A DNA stretch of 64,000 nucleotides from Alitta virens (GCA_932294295.1 OW028580.1:31628136-31692135); one strand, 5' to 3'. Shown: positions 13,601-24,112, numbered from the stretch's first letter. The notes: generated by a model from the sequence alone, not told the origin. Made by a program: numbers and translations.

Positions 13601-16600
13601 CAGCTAGCCTTGAATTTCCAATTGGTGTTCATGCAACGAAGGACGTTCTAGCTGTTGGGAACAGTGGGGGACCGCAGTGTGTTCTGTTATTTGATTCATC
13701 TGGTAACTTGACAAGAGAGATAGGGGTGAGAAGATATTAGCTGGAGCAATTATTTGTACTGTTAGTGTGCAGTAGAATCTTTCTGGTGACCTACTCTGTT
13801 AGGGCTGTGCCATTTAAAAAAGAGGGAGGAGGGGAGGGTGGACAAGAAAATTCCTCCCCCAAGATCTTCTGCAATATTTTTTAAGGTTAATAATGTTAAC
13901 GCTTCAGATTTGTTCAGCCCTAGTATTTACTATAAAAGTTTGTAAATTTATGTGATGAAGCCTTCGTATAAATATGACTGTTCCTGCTGTAAGTGTGACT
14001 TGTTAGAAGTTGTTAAATATGCAAAGGTGACTAATATTATTCTCAGAGTAATGTGACTAATTCTTATTGTAAACGTGAAAGGAATTCCATTCCAGGGACA
14101 GAAGACCTTCAGACGTCCGTCAGCTGTATTGATTCATGAGGATAAGTTGTTCATAAAGGATGACCTGAATGTGCATGTGTACGACATTCAAGGGAATTAC
14201 AGATATTCCTTTGCTAACTGCAAATTGAAGATGCCATATGGTAAGAATCACTTGTATTTGCTGTTTTTAATGGAGAAACTGACTCGGTTCGTCCTCAGTT
14301 AATCGAGTTTAAATAGAGCCGTTTCATTTAAAAACAGGAAGGGGTGGACAGGAAGGTTTTTAAAAAAAGCAGAGGTCTCCAAAAGAGAAAAAGATGGGGA
14401 GAGGAGGTGGTTGACCATTAGTTAAAATCTTAATGTAGAAAAAAGGGTCCGTTCAAAAACAAATAGCGGGGGTGGAGAGGTCTGAAAATTTTCCTGTCTG
14501 CCCTCTAAAAGAAGCGTGTTATTATATTATCGCTCATATTCATGTACGGAATCATTCAGGTATACACCGCACGTGACATCAGCGGAACAGGGTGTATTCG
14601 ATTTGGAGACCCACTGGCCTTTGGTACAACTCCGCTCGCTACTGCATATAGTTGAGATGTGCTGTACTTAGATCCATAGTAAATGTCCACTCCTTTGGGC
14701 ATATTTCTGCCATAAATGGCATGGAGCAGCGGAACCAAATAACCAAAATTTTGCAGTTTTGTCCATTGAAATTTCTGCTGCTTCTCTGACCATAATAAAT
14801 GGCCATAGTGATGATGAGATGGCAAAAATTATCATTGCAAAGATGGGAAACACAAATTTATTTTGTACAGAGAGGGGTTTCTATGGGTTAGAAAGTTGGC
14901 TTTGATTTTTTTTTTGTAACATTTATATCTAATTTGTGCTTCTCCAAGACATATCTGTAAAAATAAGACAAAAAAGGATATTTATATTTGATTATACTAA
15001 CGTGCGCTCTTACCACATCCACCCATTACAAATTGGATGTTCCCAGTTTGCCAGAATGGTGGTATTGCAATGAGGCTAAATTTGCCTGGATAACAAAAGC
15101 TTGACAACTCATAATTTTGGTTGTTAAAGTAAGAGATAAACTTTACAGTAATTTTTTGTTCAAAATCATATTGAAGTGGGGTCTAAAAAATGTCTGCCCC
15201 CCCCCCCTTTTTTTTAAAAAAATGGTACAGCCCTTAGATTATTCAAAGATTTTTAATAGAAGTGTCATGGAAATGCTATTTAGCTCTATGCATGTTTTAA
15301 CTTTATATGTGTACATGTTTTCATATATTTACGTAGTAGAACTTTTTGGTTTGCAGGCCTGGCTTTCACACCAAGTGGAACAATATTGGTTCTGGAGCAT
15401 TCGAAAGCTTTGGTGTATGAGTTCTACACAACAGGGATCTTGGCGAATCAGTGGAGCTTTCCTCCTCTTGTGAACTGTCCCAAAGGACCTAAATGCCGCT
15501 TCTTGGGAGTTCATGGCCATACTTTGGTCGTCACCGATTTAGGTAAGTTGTGGTTAAATCTTTTCTACTGAAGAGTCAATTCTTTAAAGGCATACTCTCC
15601 TTTCAAGTTGCTGATGATCGTAAAAGGAGGAGGGAAATCAGCAAGTTGGTGTAAATTTTATGGCTTCATAAGGCCACGGTTTTTTGATCTTATGTTTCTC
15701 GGACTGTTTTTCATGAGACGGTCTGAAAGTAAAAAAAATCCCCAGAAAGTTTTTTTTTTTCATCTATTTTTTCAATTAATAAATCAATGGATATATACCA
15801 TATCCATTGATTTATTAATTGAGCGGCACTGCAAAAGTTTGGCCGGCGGTGTCGAGAAACAAAAGATCAAAAAACCGTGGCCTTATTATATTTTCAAATC
15901 CAGTACCATAACTGAAATAAATAATAGCTCTTCTGTAAATCGTGCTACATGTTTTTTACCAAATTACACTATAAAGTTGGAAACATTTTGGTGTTTGTAT
16001 GAACAGATGTAAGCTATGATATTTGCGTCAATGTATCTTTAACTTGGTTTTGTTGTAGGCATAAACGCAGTTCATTTCCTTGACTTGAGAACTAAGATGT
16101 GGGTGAAGAGCATTTTGCATGAGAAGGATAGCTCACCGGGGTATTTCAATGAACCGTCGGGAGTGACCTTTGATCCTGCCGGAAATGTTCTGATTGCGGA
16201 CAGCCGGAACAACCGGATACAGGTGGGTTAGACTTAACAATTAAAAAGCATTGACTTCAACTGATGCTCTAGGTATTCACGCTTAATATGCTAAACCATA
16301 ATTGGAAAAATTGCAGTATAGCGGACCCAGATTTATGACCATATTTAACGAGCCTCTTGAAATCTCTTTATGACGTCACAACCTAATTTAGTTATGATGG
16401 CGGTTTTCATATTCACGGTAAAAAGTTTATTTTTCTAAGTGGCTACCCTTAATGGACGCTAAATTTGGACATAGATTTGGGTCCGCTATACTGCACTAAA
16501 CCACCATAATGAATTAGTGTTCTGCAGAACAAATTATTAAAATTCAATTTACAAGTCTGTTCAGAACAATCAAGGGCGTGAAAGTTGAATCTTAAGTTCA

Positions 16601-16889
16601 GTTGCGTTTATTTGGGGGAAAAATGGTTCAGTGGTTACGTGTCATAGCCATTAAAATATTTTTTTACCAAAAGAAAAAACTGAAAAGATCCTGTTTCAAT
16701 AAATTGCAGTACTTAATCATGATTGTTTTATTACAGGTGTTCACCAAGGATGGCCAGTTCATCAGCATTTTGTCCCTGCCAAAGGGAAAAATTTACAGAC
16801 CAGCAGATATTCATCTCACTCCAGATGGCACGTTGTATGTTGCCAACTTGCTGGGACACAATGTGGCAGTCTTTAAGATTCTCTACTGA
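1622..16889 (+). CDS. TRIM-NHL family protein, 3' 14 coding exons (N-terminus outside window)
   Basis: Exons read from splice sites and phase: 1622-1852, 9862-10020, 10108-10278, 10728-10976, 11110-11202, 11323-11534, 11841-11923, 12022-12201, 12302-13486, 13568-13725, 14096-14240, 15357-15542, 16059-16222, 16737-16889 (TGA). The phases join without a stop into about 1122 residues. Domain order is a coiled coil (first three exons, typical of the region after a B-box), one filamin/ABP280 repeat, a long Ser-rich disordered linker, and an NHL beta-propeller ending at the stop. This architecture is known for TRIM2/3/71-type E3 ubiquitin ligases and RNA regulators. The first exon opens in phase 0 on GAATCACAG with no start codon, so the RING and B-box exons must lie upstream; I could not find them in bases 1-1620. 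The acceptors at 11323 and 14096 are the least certain, since alternative AGs lie nearby. The linker is much longer than in vertebrate TRIM2/3, so a one-to-one ortholog should not be assumed. Confidence 0.88.
2480..3190. mobile_element. ATCGAT-rich nested inverted-repeat structure, probable MITE remnants
   Basis: The outer ends are GGGCTTATCGATTAATCGA near 2489 and its imperfect inverse CCCCGATTAATCGATTAC near 3157. Inside, a second unit starts GGGTCCATATCG near 2750 and ends GAACCGGTACAGACCC near 3103, with similar flanks (gtgggttat and tagtgggttac). A related ATCGAT-rich patch lies at 3665-3725. The layout suggests one short element inserted into another. No transposase coding is seen. Confidence 0.4.
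3893..4116 (+). repeat. Dispersed repeat A, copy 1 (inverse of 43217-43440)
   Basis: About 220 bases are repeated in inverse orientation at 43217-43440 with roughly 80-85% identity by eye. Shared anchors include TGTCAAATATACATTAAAATG, and the CCAAT-containing phrases AGCCAATC and GCCAATAGAATTGCAGTA. No open frame or terminal repeat is visible. Confidence 0.8.
4618..4902. repeat. Imperfect direct repeat in the element leader
   Basis: A 54-base unit at 4618-4671 (starting GTGCACGTGAACTCAGGC) recurs at 4849-4902 (starting GTGCATGTGAGCTCAGGC), 231 bases downstream. Both end in a GCTTGGG-GTGTCAC phrase. A shorter pair starting GTTGACCCGTG occurs at 5818 and 5891. Confidence 0.7.
6143..6379 (+). 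pseudogene. Helix-hairpin-helix domain ORF of the mobile element
   Basis: A 78-codon open frame starts at ATG 6143. It contains a ComEA-like helix-hairpin-helix: VATVEQLQLLPQVGTARTKQ, followed by the IIDAREEGPLT phrase. This 'a-x-x-L-x-x-l-P-x-V-G-x-x-x-A/T-x-x-I' pattern binds DNA nonspecifically in known families. The frame stops at 6377-6379, and a related-looking reading continues in other frames downstream. I treat it as the N-terminal piece of a broken element protein rather than a functional gene. Confidence 0.55.
6837..7353 (+). pseudogene. Broken element coding segment ending in a Q-R-Q-P-G-W-L-R-D-Y tail
   Basis: Two overlapping open frames (6837-7073 and 7030-7353) cover a Gln/Met-rich helical segment (KMIQEQMLQEAAGNKVQFDQ) and then a basic tail with QRQPGWLRDYIQGHGVI before a stop. 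Basic-Pro-x-Trp-Leu-x-Asp-Tyr tails are frequent at the C-terminal end of retroelement polyproteins, in my experience. If so, nearly all of the polymerase region between gag-like and tail parts has been lost. This identification is tentative. Confidence 0.35.
8566..9305 (+). pseudogene. TatD-family metallo-nuclease pseudogene inside the mobile element
   Basis: The TatD order of motifs is present in pieces. VVDAHIHLDRL at 8566-8598 carries the metal-binding HxH. Further on come FGIHLNV, LTPQQNELQRIGFEEQL, an FRGPGALDKCLEIM block and VHCFLG near 8946, the HCF motif. LIESDARYLT near 9097-9126 is the ESD/ETD motif, and LEAARLNAR near 9240 is the C-terminal NAR-LF block. The pieces lie in at least three frames with stop codons between, and a 12-base duplication (GCTCGATTGAAT) breaks the tail at 9250-9273. 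TatD enzymes are Mg-dependent 3'-5' exonucleases. The first metal-binding Glu region (GEIGLD) is replaced by VGIDTAR. Clearly not functional. Confidence 0.65.
10360..10520 (+). repeat. SINE-family fragment, ending in TATC repeat
   Basis: Carries the family phrases GCTGAG-ATGTTGAGGCAAGTAAAAGA, CCCACCCATGGGGTAAATGTG and GTGGACTTC before CCTCATCA. It then runs directly into (TATC)n at 10518-10532. Lies in a TRIM-NHL intron. Confidence 0.6.
10728..11202 (+). other. Filamin-type immunoglobulin repeat of the TRIM-NHL gene
   Basis: Exons 10728-10976 and 11110-11202 encode a filamin/ABP280 repeat. Diagnostic pieces are DNEDGSYCITYTPQVVGLHLLTV, read here as the 'nEDGtY.v.YtP...G.h.l.V' core, followed in the next exon by HVKGSPFRINV, the 'i.GSPF.v.V' end of the fold. 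The intron cuts the domain between its last two strands. In TRIM proteins this domain sits between the coiled coil and the NHL propeller, as here. Confidence 0.9.
12302..13486 (+). other. Large disordered linker exon with SUMO-type motifs
   Basis: A single 1185-base exon encodes about 395 residues rich in Ser, Asn, Gln, Glu and Lys, with no predicted folded domain by eye. It contains three matches to the sumoylation consensus (hydrophobic-K-x-E): IKSEPPSP at 12778-12801, VKSE at 12892-12903, and VKEE at 13339-13350. The first fits the phosphorylation-dependent form (hydrophobic-K-x-E-x-x-S-P) exactly. A basic stretch (KGRGRRSS-like, near 13019-13044) could be a nuclear localisation signal. 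The four smaller exons before it (11323-12201) continue the same low-complexity linker. Confidence 0.8.
13797..13925. mobile_element. MITE family B, copy 1
   Basis: Ends TAGGGCTGTGCCATTTAAAA and, inversely, GTTCAGCCCTA, with a purine-rich GGGAGGAGGGGAGGGTGGAC interior. Same family as 14315, 15180 and 21567. Lies in a TRIM-NHL intron. Confidence 0.55.
14315..14520. mobile_element. MITE family B, copy 2
   Basis: Shares GCCGTTTCATTTAAAAA, GGGGTGGAC, the GGAGGTGGTTGAC phrase, TTAAAATCTTAATGTAG and CTGTCTGCCCTC, in this order, with the copy at 21567. Lies in a TRIM-NHL intron. Confidence 0.6.
15175..15240. mobile_element. MITE family B, right-end fragment
   Basis: CTGCCCCCCCCCCC, a T/A run, then AATGGTACAGCCCTTAGA, equal to the right end of the copy at 21567-21755. 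Confidence 0.5.
15668..15886. mobile_element. Foldback element with 34-base terminal inverted repeats
   Basis: The arms at 15668-15701 and 15853-15886 are inverse copies with one mismatch in 34, beginning ATAAGGCCACGGTTTTTT. A perfect 23-base inverted repeat sits in the middle (15772-15794 and 15800-15822, 5-base loop). No coding capacity. Lies in the TRIM-NHL intron between exons ending 15542 and starting 16059. Confidence 0.75.
16312..16495. mobile_element. MITE with 26-base terminal inverted repeats
   Basis: The ends TGCAGTATAGCGGACCC (16312 onward) and GGGTCCGCTATACTGCA (to 16495) are exact inverses, extending to 24 of 26 matches. The 184-base element has no ORF and contains a TGACGTCA site at 16371-16378. 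Lies in a TRIM-NHL intron. Confidence 0.75.
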
Positions 16890-19136
16890 TCATGATATAT
16901 TTTATGTGGATGATTATTGATATTATGGTGCTCGTGTTGGCGCTGAGAACAGTGATGAACTTCCTGAGATCTTTGTAAGCTTTTGTAATGATGCATTGGA
17001 AACTTGGTATGTGAATTTTGTAATTTGATAATGCGCAGATGCCAGTTTAGTGTTGTCCATACTTGATTGGTTAAGGTCTGCTCTCACCTAAGATTGATTT
17101 CCAGTGTCAGCCTTTAATTGCTGCCCGTTTTGAGGGCTAGTAGATACAGTATTTCTAGTGATTACTATATGAAGTTGTGTATTTTGATTAGTCTGTCAAG
17201 TTTTGATTTTATATTTGTAAGTGAAGGTTGATCCACACTGCTTTTTTTGAAGTTAATATATTTGGGACAGCAGTGCTGCTAAGTTATGTCTTTGTTTTTG
17301 GTATTTAAATGCAGCATTAATTGTATGTGTCTACCTGAGGCTGAAAGCTTTTACTGCCTGACATATATTTTAATTCATTAGAACAGTGCTGTGACTAGAA
17401 CAGCTATTACCAGCCTGCTATGACTAGTACATGCTGTGACTAGTGCAGCTGCTATGACAGTGCAGTGCTATGTTAGCATGCATATATTGAGCGTCCAAGC
17501 ATTCGTGTAAGGAATCCTTCAGGACAGTGTCGGCATAATCTTTTTTCAATAGTTAGACGAAGTGTCAGACACAATCATTTCATGTCTGATTATTTTGCAC
17601 CCAGGTTAATATAGGCTGTTGTGTCCTGTATGCTGAGGTAAAAGACCCCACCCATAGGGTTAATATGTACCCTGGTGTGGACTCCAAGCCTATATCATCT
17701 CATCATTACATCTACCTCTGCTAGCTGGTCATGTAAGCTGGCTATGCTTCAGTAGCATTGAGACATTAAAAAAAAAAATAATGCATGCCTGCTGTAATGA
17801 GTCAATAATAATAGTTATGTACAACATAATTTCAAAGGGTTAGAAGAAAACTGCATCTCTTTATCACTTATAGTGGAGTTGGAATATTAATAAATATATG
17901 TACAAGAAATACTAGTGATAGGTCAAGTGCAATACCAGCAAATTTTTGAGATGTTTATGTCTGGGCTTTTATTTCTTGCTACATTTTGTATTGTTGCAAC
18001 TTTTTTGTTACATTGTAGACTATTTACAACAAAAATATTTTGCAAAATCTGTCAGTCATCCAGATTTTAACCAATGGGGAACTATTGCTCTAATAGTGGG
18101 AGCTCATTTTATCATTACATCATTAAACAATGATGGGCCCAGTTACTGATAGCTCCCTCTATTGGTAAAATAGTTCCTCATTAAATAGGCGGACAATTTG
18201 TCAAATGTCTACATAGCCTACTGTCGGACAATTTTTTTTCCGGTAAAATCCTGTATCCAACATGATTTCACTGACACTGCTTCAGGATGAAAATATTCAC
18301 TTGGTCATTGAAGTGTCGTGGTGTACTGTTGGTAGTAGAAAATTGGCGCCCGATGATGAGCTTATCATAAATTATCAAATTGACTACAGGGTATAATATT
18401 GTACTCATTTTATTGACATTTAGTCTTTAAAATGCTTGTAGAAATGATATATATACAACATTCATCAACAGTTTTGAAGTATTTAACTTTTATATTTATT
18501 ACTGCTTCTGAGTTTGAAGCTAGTTTAACCAGAGTATCCTTAATCAACAGGTATTAGATCTATTTCAAAGGCTTACACCTCACATTTAGTGGCCACAATA
18601 GCCAAGGCCACATTTCGTTTCGTTAAAATCTTTGAATTTCTTATTAAAATAAGACTATGCCTGGACTCAAAAATAATTCTTCAGAATACTAATTTACTTG
18701 TAGACTTATGAGACATTAGCCTGAGATTGATTTCACACAGGCAATACTGAATTAATATTTAAGTGTAGCTGCCCATTCATTATTACCAGAACTGTGATAG
18801 TCTATTACAAACCTATAACGTAGGCTTTAATTCACGGGGCAACCATTCACACTAACACTTGAGGCAGGAACTTCATTTGACAAAATATGAGCACCTTTAG
18901 TTCAGTAAAAGAAATGTTTGCTAGATTTGCAAAACATTGAGTCTGCCTGACAATGAACTGTCAGTTCACATACATGAATATAGCTCATAATATACACAAT
19001 CATTCATTTTGAATGAATACATAAATAGTAAAGTCTGTCAACAAGTAACTTCAAACAATAACAGTAACTACAATTGCTTGTGCATCTATCCTTCGTCAGC
19101 ATATGAATTAAGGAGAAAAAGTTTCGTTAAAGCTTT
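16890..19136. other. Convergent intergenic region (3' UTRs)
   Basis: Lies between the TRIM-NHL stop and the C2orf42 stop on the other strand. It contains the SINE at 17605-17780. A plus-strand AATAAA lies at 17889-17894. For C2orf42, TTTATT (minus-strand AATAAA) lies at 18495-18500. No further coding is recognised. Confidence 0.6.
17605..17780 (+). repeat. SINE-family copy with poly-A tail
   Basis: Shares with the other copies GCTGAGGTAAAAGACCCCAC, GTGTGGACTCCAAGCC, CATCATTACATCTACCTCTG, and AAGCTGGCTATGCTTCAGTA. It ends in an A-run at 17768-17778, as expected of LINE-mobilised SINEs. Confidence 0.7.
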
Positions 19137-22100
19137 CTACTGTATTTGAATAATGTTAGTTTGCATTTCCACAGGTTGAGATGGAGGTCTGTGTTCAATC
19201 TGGCCATTTCTTTGATGGCCGTATTCAAATTTTATTCTCAGTTCTCCAATGTGCGATTCTGGCAGTATATCTGGAATCCACTCAATAATGAAGGGTGTTG
19301 GATCTTTCTGGTCAGACTGAGTGTGTCCTGTAAAAAAAAACAGGTAATTTTTATTCAGTAGTTTGCTATTACCCATAAAGCACTACGATTTTCACTCTCC
19401 ATTGCGGGAGGCGAATACAGTAACAGAATTTCAGTCTAAACTTTAGCACAGGCAATGGGGCACGAACATAAACATTGCTATCAATTATGTGAAAAACTAA
19501 CATATGGCAAAGCTTATATCATTGTGGAGCTTGGTAGTCTCAGCTCTTCATATTGCTTCATATCTGAACTTTTTTTTTTAAGTAAAAAGAGAATTATGCA
19601 GCATCTGAGAGCATGTTTTTTGTATTGGTCCATGCTTTTCTTTGCACCAGAACTCTATCAATGCATGTAAACATTGGCCAGACTCCAGCGCTGGAGTGCG
19701 GACAGCGGAACACTGAATGGAGACAAATATAGGCCAAAAATTTACCAGTAAATTAAACTTTTCCAGAAAAAAAGAGTGTTAGCTGATAAGCATTGAAAAC
19801 GAACAGTTTATATACATACCAACTTTCAAATAAGTTTTGAGTTCAAAAGGTCTGATTGGAGTTTGGTTCTTGCCATATTCGCAACTCTCCACTTTCACAT
19901 TTGGCGTCTCATAGACAGTGTATGTCCCATCTCTGTTCTCCACAAAACTCCTTGTTATCTCTAGTGGCATCTAGAAAAAACGAAAAAGCATGTGTAACCT
20001 CTTATTTTTGACGGTAACAAATGTAAGGTTTAGAGAAATTCATGACAGTTCCCGGTCTGTTTCTGTACACCCTTGCATGAAGTTGATTGCATAATATGTG
20101 AAAGACTAAACTATCCTGCATTCTTCCCCTATTCTGTATCCTTATTCTTATTCTATAGTTCTCACAGGTCACTTTCTGTGGTCACTTCCTGTCCATCATA
20201 GTTCTGAGATGCAGTCAATGGCTTTTTGTGCATGCTTGCCTGGGAGTCCTGTGACTTTAAACTTGTATGGTTGCTACAAGGGATCATGTGATCCACAGGC
20301 GTGGTTGCCATGATGTCAAAATGATCTACATCCATAGCCTTTTTCTGGTTACAATTACTATTGGCCAATTTGTTTACTTTTAACTTCGTAATGATCACAA
20401 TAAGAAGTTTCCTACCTAACTTAGCTAAAATCTGTCTTGCATTTTTATATTGTCAGAGGAGAGAGAAGCTGATTTGTTCAGAATTTCTCAAATGATACAA
20501 CTTATCAGGGATCGAGCTCAGCAGTACACAGGAGACCTGCGCAATATTTTTCGCTTCGAGTTGTCAGAAATGAGGATAATTGCCAATATATGCTAAAAAA
20601 TCAGCTTTTCATTTTGGCACGTATATAAAGTCCGTAGTATTCATGAAATGATCTCAATAATTGGTATATTATAATCTCATATCACTTCATTATCATTGTA
20701 CAAATGAGCATTATTCACCTATGATGTTGTTTGACTTGGCAAGCTTACATATATGCAGTTCTTGCCCCTACATGCAGTTGATGGGGAAAATGGCGGGAAA
20801 TGCTGCTATTTGGATCCCAGTGGTCGATCTCTCATTCTGTTCCACAAAATGATGCAGTCACTATCCAGAATTAGTAATTCATCAGTAACACTACCTTTTG
20901 GATTCAGGGCTGATAGCAGTGTTCAGTCCTTGTGCAGACCTGCTGGTCCCTACCAGGCCGTAACATTAGCCTTTCATTCAGACCTGCCAGTCCCCAGGAC
21001 CGGGAAGTCATCAAACCTTTTGGTCCTGCCTTGAAGCAGAGTCAGGACCGACGGACTGGCCCTTATTTCGAACACTGGCCGATAGGCTCTACTTTTTATT
21101 ATTTGTCAATTGGGCAGTTAGCACGCGGTTTAATAAGATTCCCGAACAACATGGGAATTTACCTCTGCAGTATCAAAAATCTGCTTGACATGCAGGATGT
21201 TGGTTATATGCCAGGTGTACTTGGTGAACGTTCCTAGGGGCAGAGCATCTTTGCGTACAAATCCTGCCATGAAGTTTGGCAATCTCTTTTTCTTGTTTCC
21301 TGTTGATATTCTCTGCTGCATGCAGTCAAAGAAAACTTGTGGAGCATGGAAGACTAGAGGTTCTGGGCTACCTGAAACCGAGAAAATTCTTGCAAAATAT
21401 AATATTGAGCACAGCAATGTGTGGACTCTGTCTTGTCTCATCATTATATCTGACTCTTGCGGCTAGACATACAAGCTGACTATGCTTTGGACCAGTAGCA
21501 TGTAAACAATCCATTACAAAAACAGTAATCTCAAATATCAGATAACACATAGTTTAAGCCAGGAAGCTTAGGGTTGTTCCAGTTAAAAAAGGGGGAGGGG
21601 GTGGACTAGAATATTTTTGAAAAAGAGATAAAGGGGAAGGGGGGAGTGGTTGACTAGTATTTTCTTAAAATGTTAATGTAGGAAAAAGCAGGGTTGGGGG
21701 TCTGAATATTCTCTGCCCACCCTCTTTTTTTTTTTAATGGAACAGCTTTTAGAATCTTCTTACCATCAAACTGATAGTGCATGGTCTGATTTACTCTTTC
21801 GGTGATACTGGCAAGCCATTGGTGAAATGAAAACGAGACCTCATTCTCATCAATGGGAGCTGCTTAGATGGAAAAAAATAAGGAGTTAATGACAAAAACA
21901 TACAGACTTACTACATGTACTAAACAATAATAGTGACTGCTTTAAAGCTTAGGAGAGATCACATTACACATTATTCCTTGACCATCTGATTTATCTTAGG
22001 GTTTATTGAACATGTAACAATTATGTGTTACATCTTCCTGTAAGAGTACAGTTGGTGACTAAAGTGTTACAAGTCTGAACCCACAAAAATTTCAAGATCA

Positions 22101-24112
22101 GAATACTTATTTCTTTCCAGAGATTTATGTTGATTCACAAACCTTTTTTGGTGGCAGGCACCGAGCTCTTGTTTGCAGAGGCATTAGGTTTGGCAGCAGG
22201 TGTTTTCTTTGGGGCAGTGCTGGCAGCTTCTTGCAGAGTTAACAGGGCATTACTGGCTTGTACTGGAATTAGAACATTGCACTTGAAGAATTATAATATT
22301 TTATATATATATCTTGACATCTTCAATACAACTACAATTCACAATATAATCTGAATGGCATTATGGAGCAAAATTGCATTTGCAGGTGTTGTTAATACAG
22401 CAGCTTTAGAGTGAGCATGGACAGTTCAGGGGTGAAAGAGACAGATCAGAAAGTTTGTAAAGTAATTGACCAACTTTCTGGCCCATTCCTAATGTCCTTA
22501 TCACAACAGTACAGAAAAGGGGTAATCTTTGGTCAAAAGAGGTGAAAACAAGTTTATTGCCCAGATGTTGGGATGATTCTATTATGAAAAGTCGTTCTGA
22601 GGATGCAACTGTCCAAGCTCGCTCTAAAACTGCTGTAACAACGGCCAGGGCTGGATCCAAAAAAATCTGTCTCTCATCGACAATCTTTCTGTCAGAATGA
22701 TTTGGATTCACCCCTGGATGTCATTATTATCACCCGTAATTTTGCTGTCAGGCTCTGTACGTATGAAGCACTCCCTAGTATTTAATAGTGGTGAGAGGGA
22801 TACTGAGAATCACATTTATAGTGAAATTATGAATTATAATGAATTATTGCCAGACAACAATTAACCGCACTACGACTGACCCATACCAATAGAATCGTCC
22901 TTCCTTGCTCTTTTAGGCTCCAAAGGAAAGAACTCCTTGTCCTCAATTACCACCTCAATGCTCGGTGCTGAATCTTCGCTTAGGTCCGCTGCAACAATTT
23001 CTGTGGTTGAATCTTCTGGGTCTGGGTTATACAACGTCCACATCTTCCCAGTTGTATCCTGTGGTACTACTGAAACAGGGACAAGCTGGAATAAAGTTCT
23101 CCAAACACAATTAATTTTTCAAGTGAGAATGAAAGTGTCATGGAATAAGTGATACTTTAGGAGCACTCACCTCCAGATTCCATAGTTATGTATTGTGAAA
23201 ACTCTTCAGACAGTTTCTCATCACTGGCAAATGCACATATGCAGGCATAAAAGTGTACACATCGTTTTGATCCTTCCTCCTGAAAAGGAAAGAAAACTCA
23301 CAGTAACTTCCCATGCATGACTTATTTTTATCACGTTCAAATTCAGAGAATAATACTAACCTTTGAGGATTTACAAGAGCATTGATATCGATTTTCTTGA
23401 CTCTTGCTCTTTGATCCTTCAAAGAAGGAAAAATGTAAAAATCCTAAGGGATGTTTGGAGTTTGCTTTGCACTTCACCACCATGATATTTTTTGAAACTC
23501 TTTGAACTAACGGTCCAGTTGTCATGGTGGCAAGTAGCCATATTTCTTGCTTCAGATCATTGGTCACTTGCAGAGAATTCAAAACAGAATTTTTAAAAGT
23601 CAGGGGTTGAGCTTGATGCTCCGAGGCTATGGCAGCCCGTATATGGTTGCAAGGTTCTTGGTTTATGTCAAACTGTCCATTGCGTACACAAGAGTCAACA
23701 TAACAACGTGCGGCCTGAGCCAATATATTTGGATCCACAGATGTTGCTGGATTGCCATCCATATCCTGGACAATTGGCAACTGCACAAAGCCCCTGTAAT
23801 CAGGACCTCTGTCTCTTAATCTCACTGAAAACACCTGCACAGTTGATCCAGTTATTATCTTCACAGCTTCCACTGTTGCTTGGGGTTTTTTCTTGTCTTT
23901 GTCTTTAAACACTTGGTCGCAGTTTTTATTTTTGCAGCTGATGCCCCTTGTGCCATTGTATGTTCCACATTTTGGGCACTTGCGCACTCCTCGCATTGTG
24001 GGTTTGCCAAGATCTTCAAACATACTTTTTAGCTTGTCAGGTGTTATGGAACCTGATGCCGCTGGAGCGGACATGGTTACTCTAGTATTAATCTCAAAGC
24101 TTTTCCAAATAT
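19137..24112 (-). CDS. C2orf42: C2orf42 homolog, complete, eight coding exons
   Basis: Coding exons in transcription order: 24074-23361 (ATG at 24074; exon begins at an acceptor near 24112), 23279-23171, 23069-22887, 22262-22143, 21862-21764, 21371-21163, 19970-19820, 19327-19137 (stop). The total is 591 residues, against about 574 for human C2orf42 as I recall it. Strong matches include [16 protein letters not shown] near the N-terminus, [43 protein letters not shown] and [12 protein letters not shown]. Residues C33, C36, C47 and C52 form a putative treble-clef zinc site. CxC at 232/234 plus CxH at 245/247 resembles a SWIM zinc motif split by intron 1. The middle (about 275-375) is variable and poorly conserved. 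The family's biochemical role is unknown to me. The first acceptor in the 24112 region implies an untranslated 5' exon nearer the HOGA1 promoter. Confidence 0.94.
21400..21505 (+). repeat. SINE-family 3' fragment
   Basis: GTGTGGACTCTGTCTTGTC, then CATCATTATATCTGACTCTTG and AAGCTGACTATGCTTTGGAC, matching the 3' half of the copies at 17605 and 42960. Lies in an intron of the C2orf42 homolog, antisense to it. Confidence 0.65.
21567..21755. mobile_element. MITE family B, best copy
   Basis: Left end GGGTTGTTCCAGTTAAAAAA and right end TTTTTAATGGAACAGCTTTT are imperfect inverted repeats around a GGGGGTGGACTAGAAT...TCTGCCCACCC interior. No open frame. It lies in an intron of the C2orf42 homolog. Confidence 0.65.

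Larger units (their letters stand above)
13568..16889 (+). other. NHL-repeat beta-propeller of the TRIM-NHL gene
   Basis: Five exons encode NHL-type blades. The clearest is FNEPSGVTFDPAGNVLIADS with the following RNNRIQ, split by an intron right after the Gln (16059-16222), and then the VF-KDG-turn in the last exon. The last blade reads YRPADIHLTPDGTLYVANLL and ends at the TGA at 16887-16889, close to the protein terminus as usual. In TRIM-NHL proteins the positively charged propeller face binds RNA or protein partners. Blade count (five to six) cannot be fixed without a structural alignment. Confidence 0.88.

Noticed and set aside
14556..14853. Two overlapping minus-strand frames in a TRIM-NHL intron
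   Set aside because: Neither resembles a known protein; the intron is bounded by well-supported NHL exons, and the frames show no domain.
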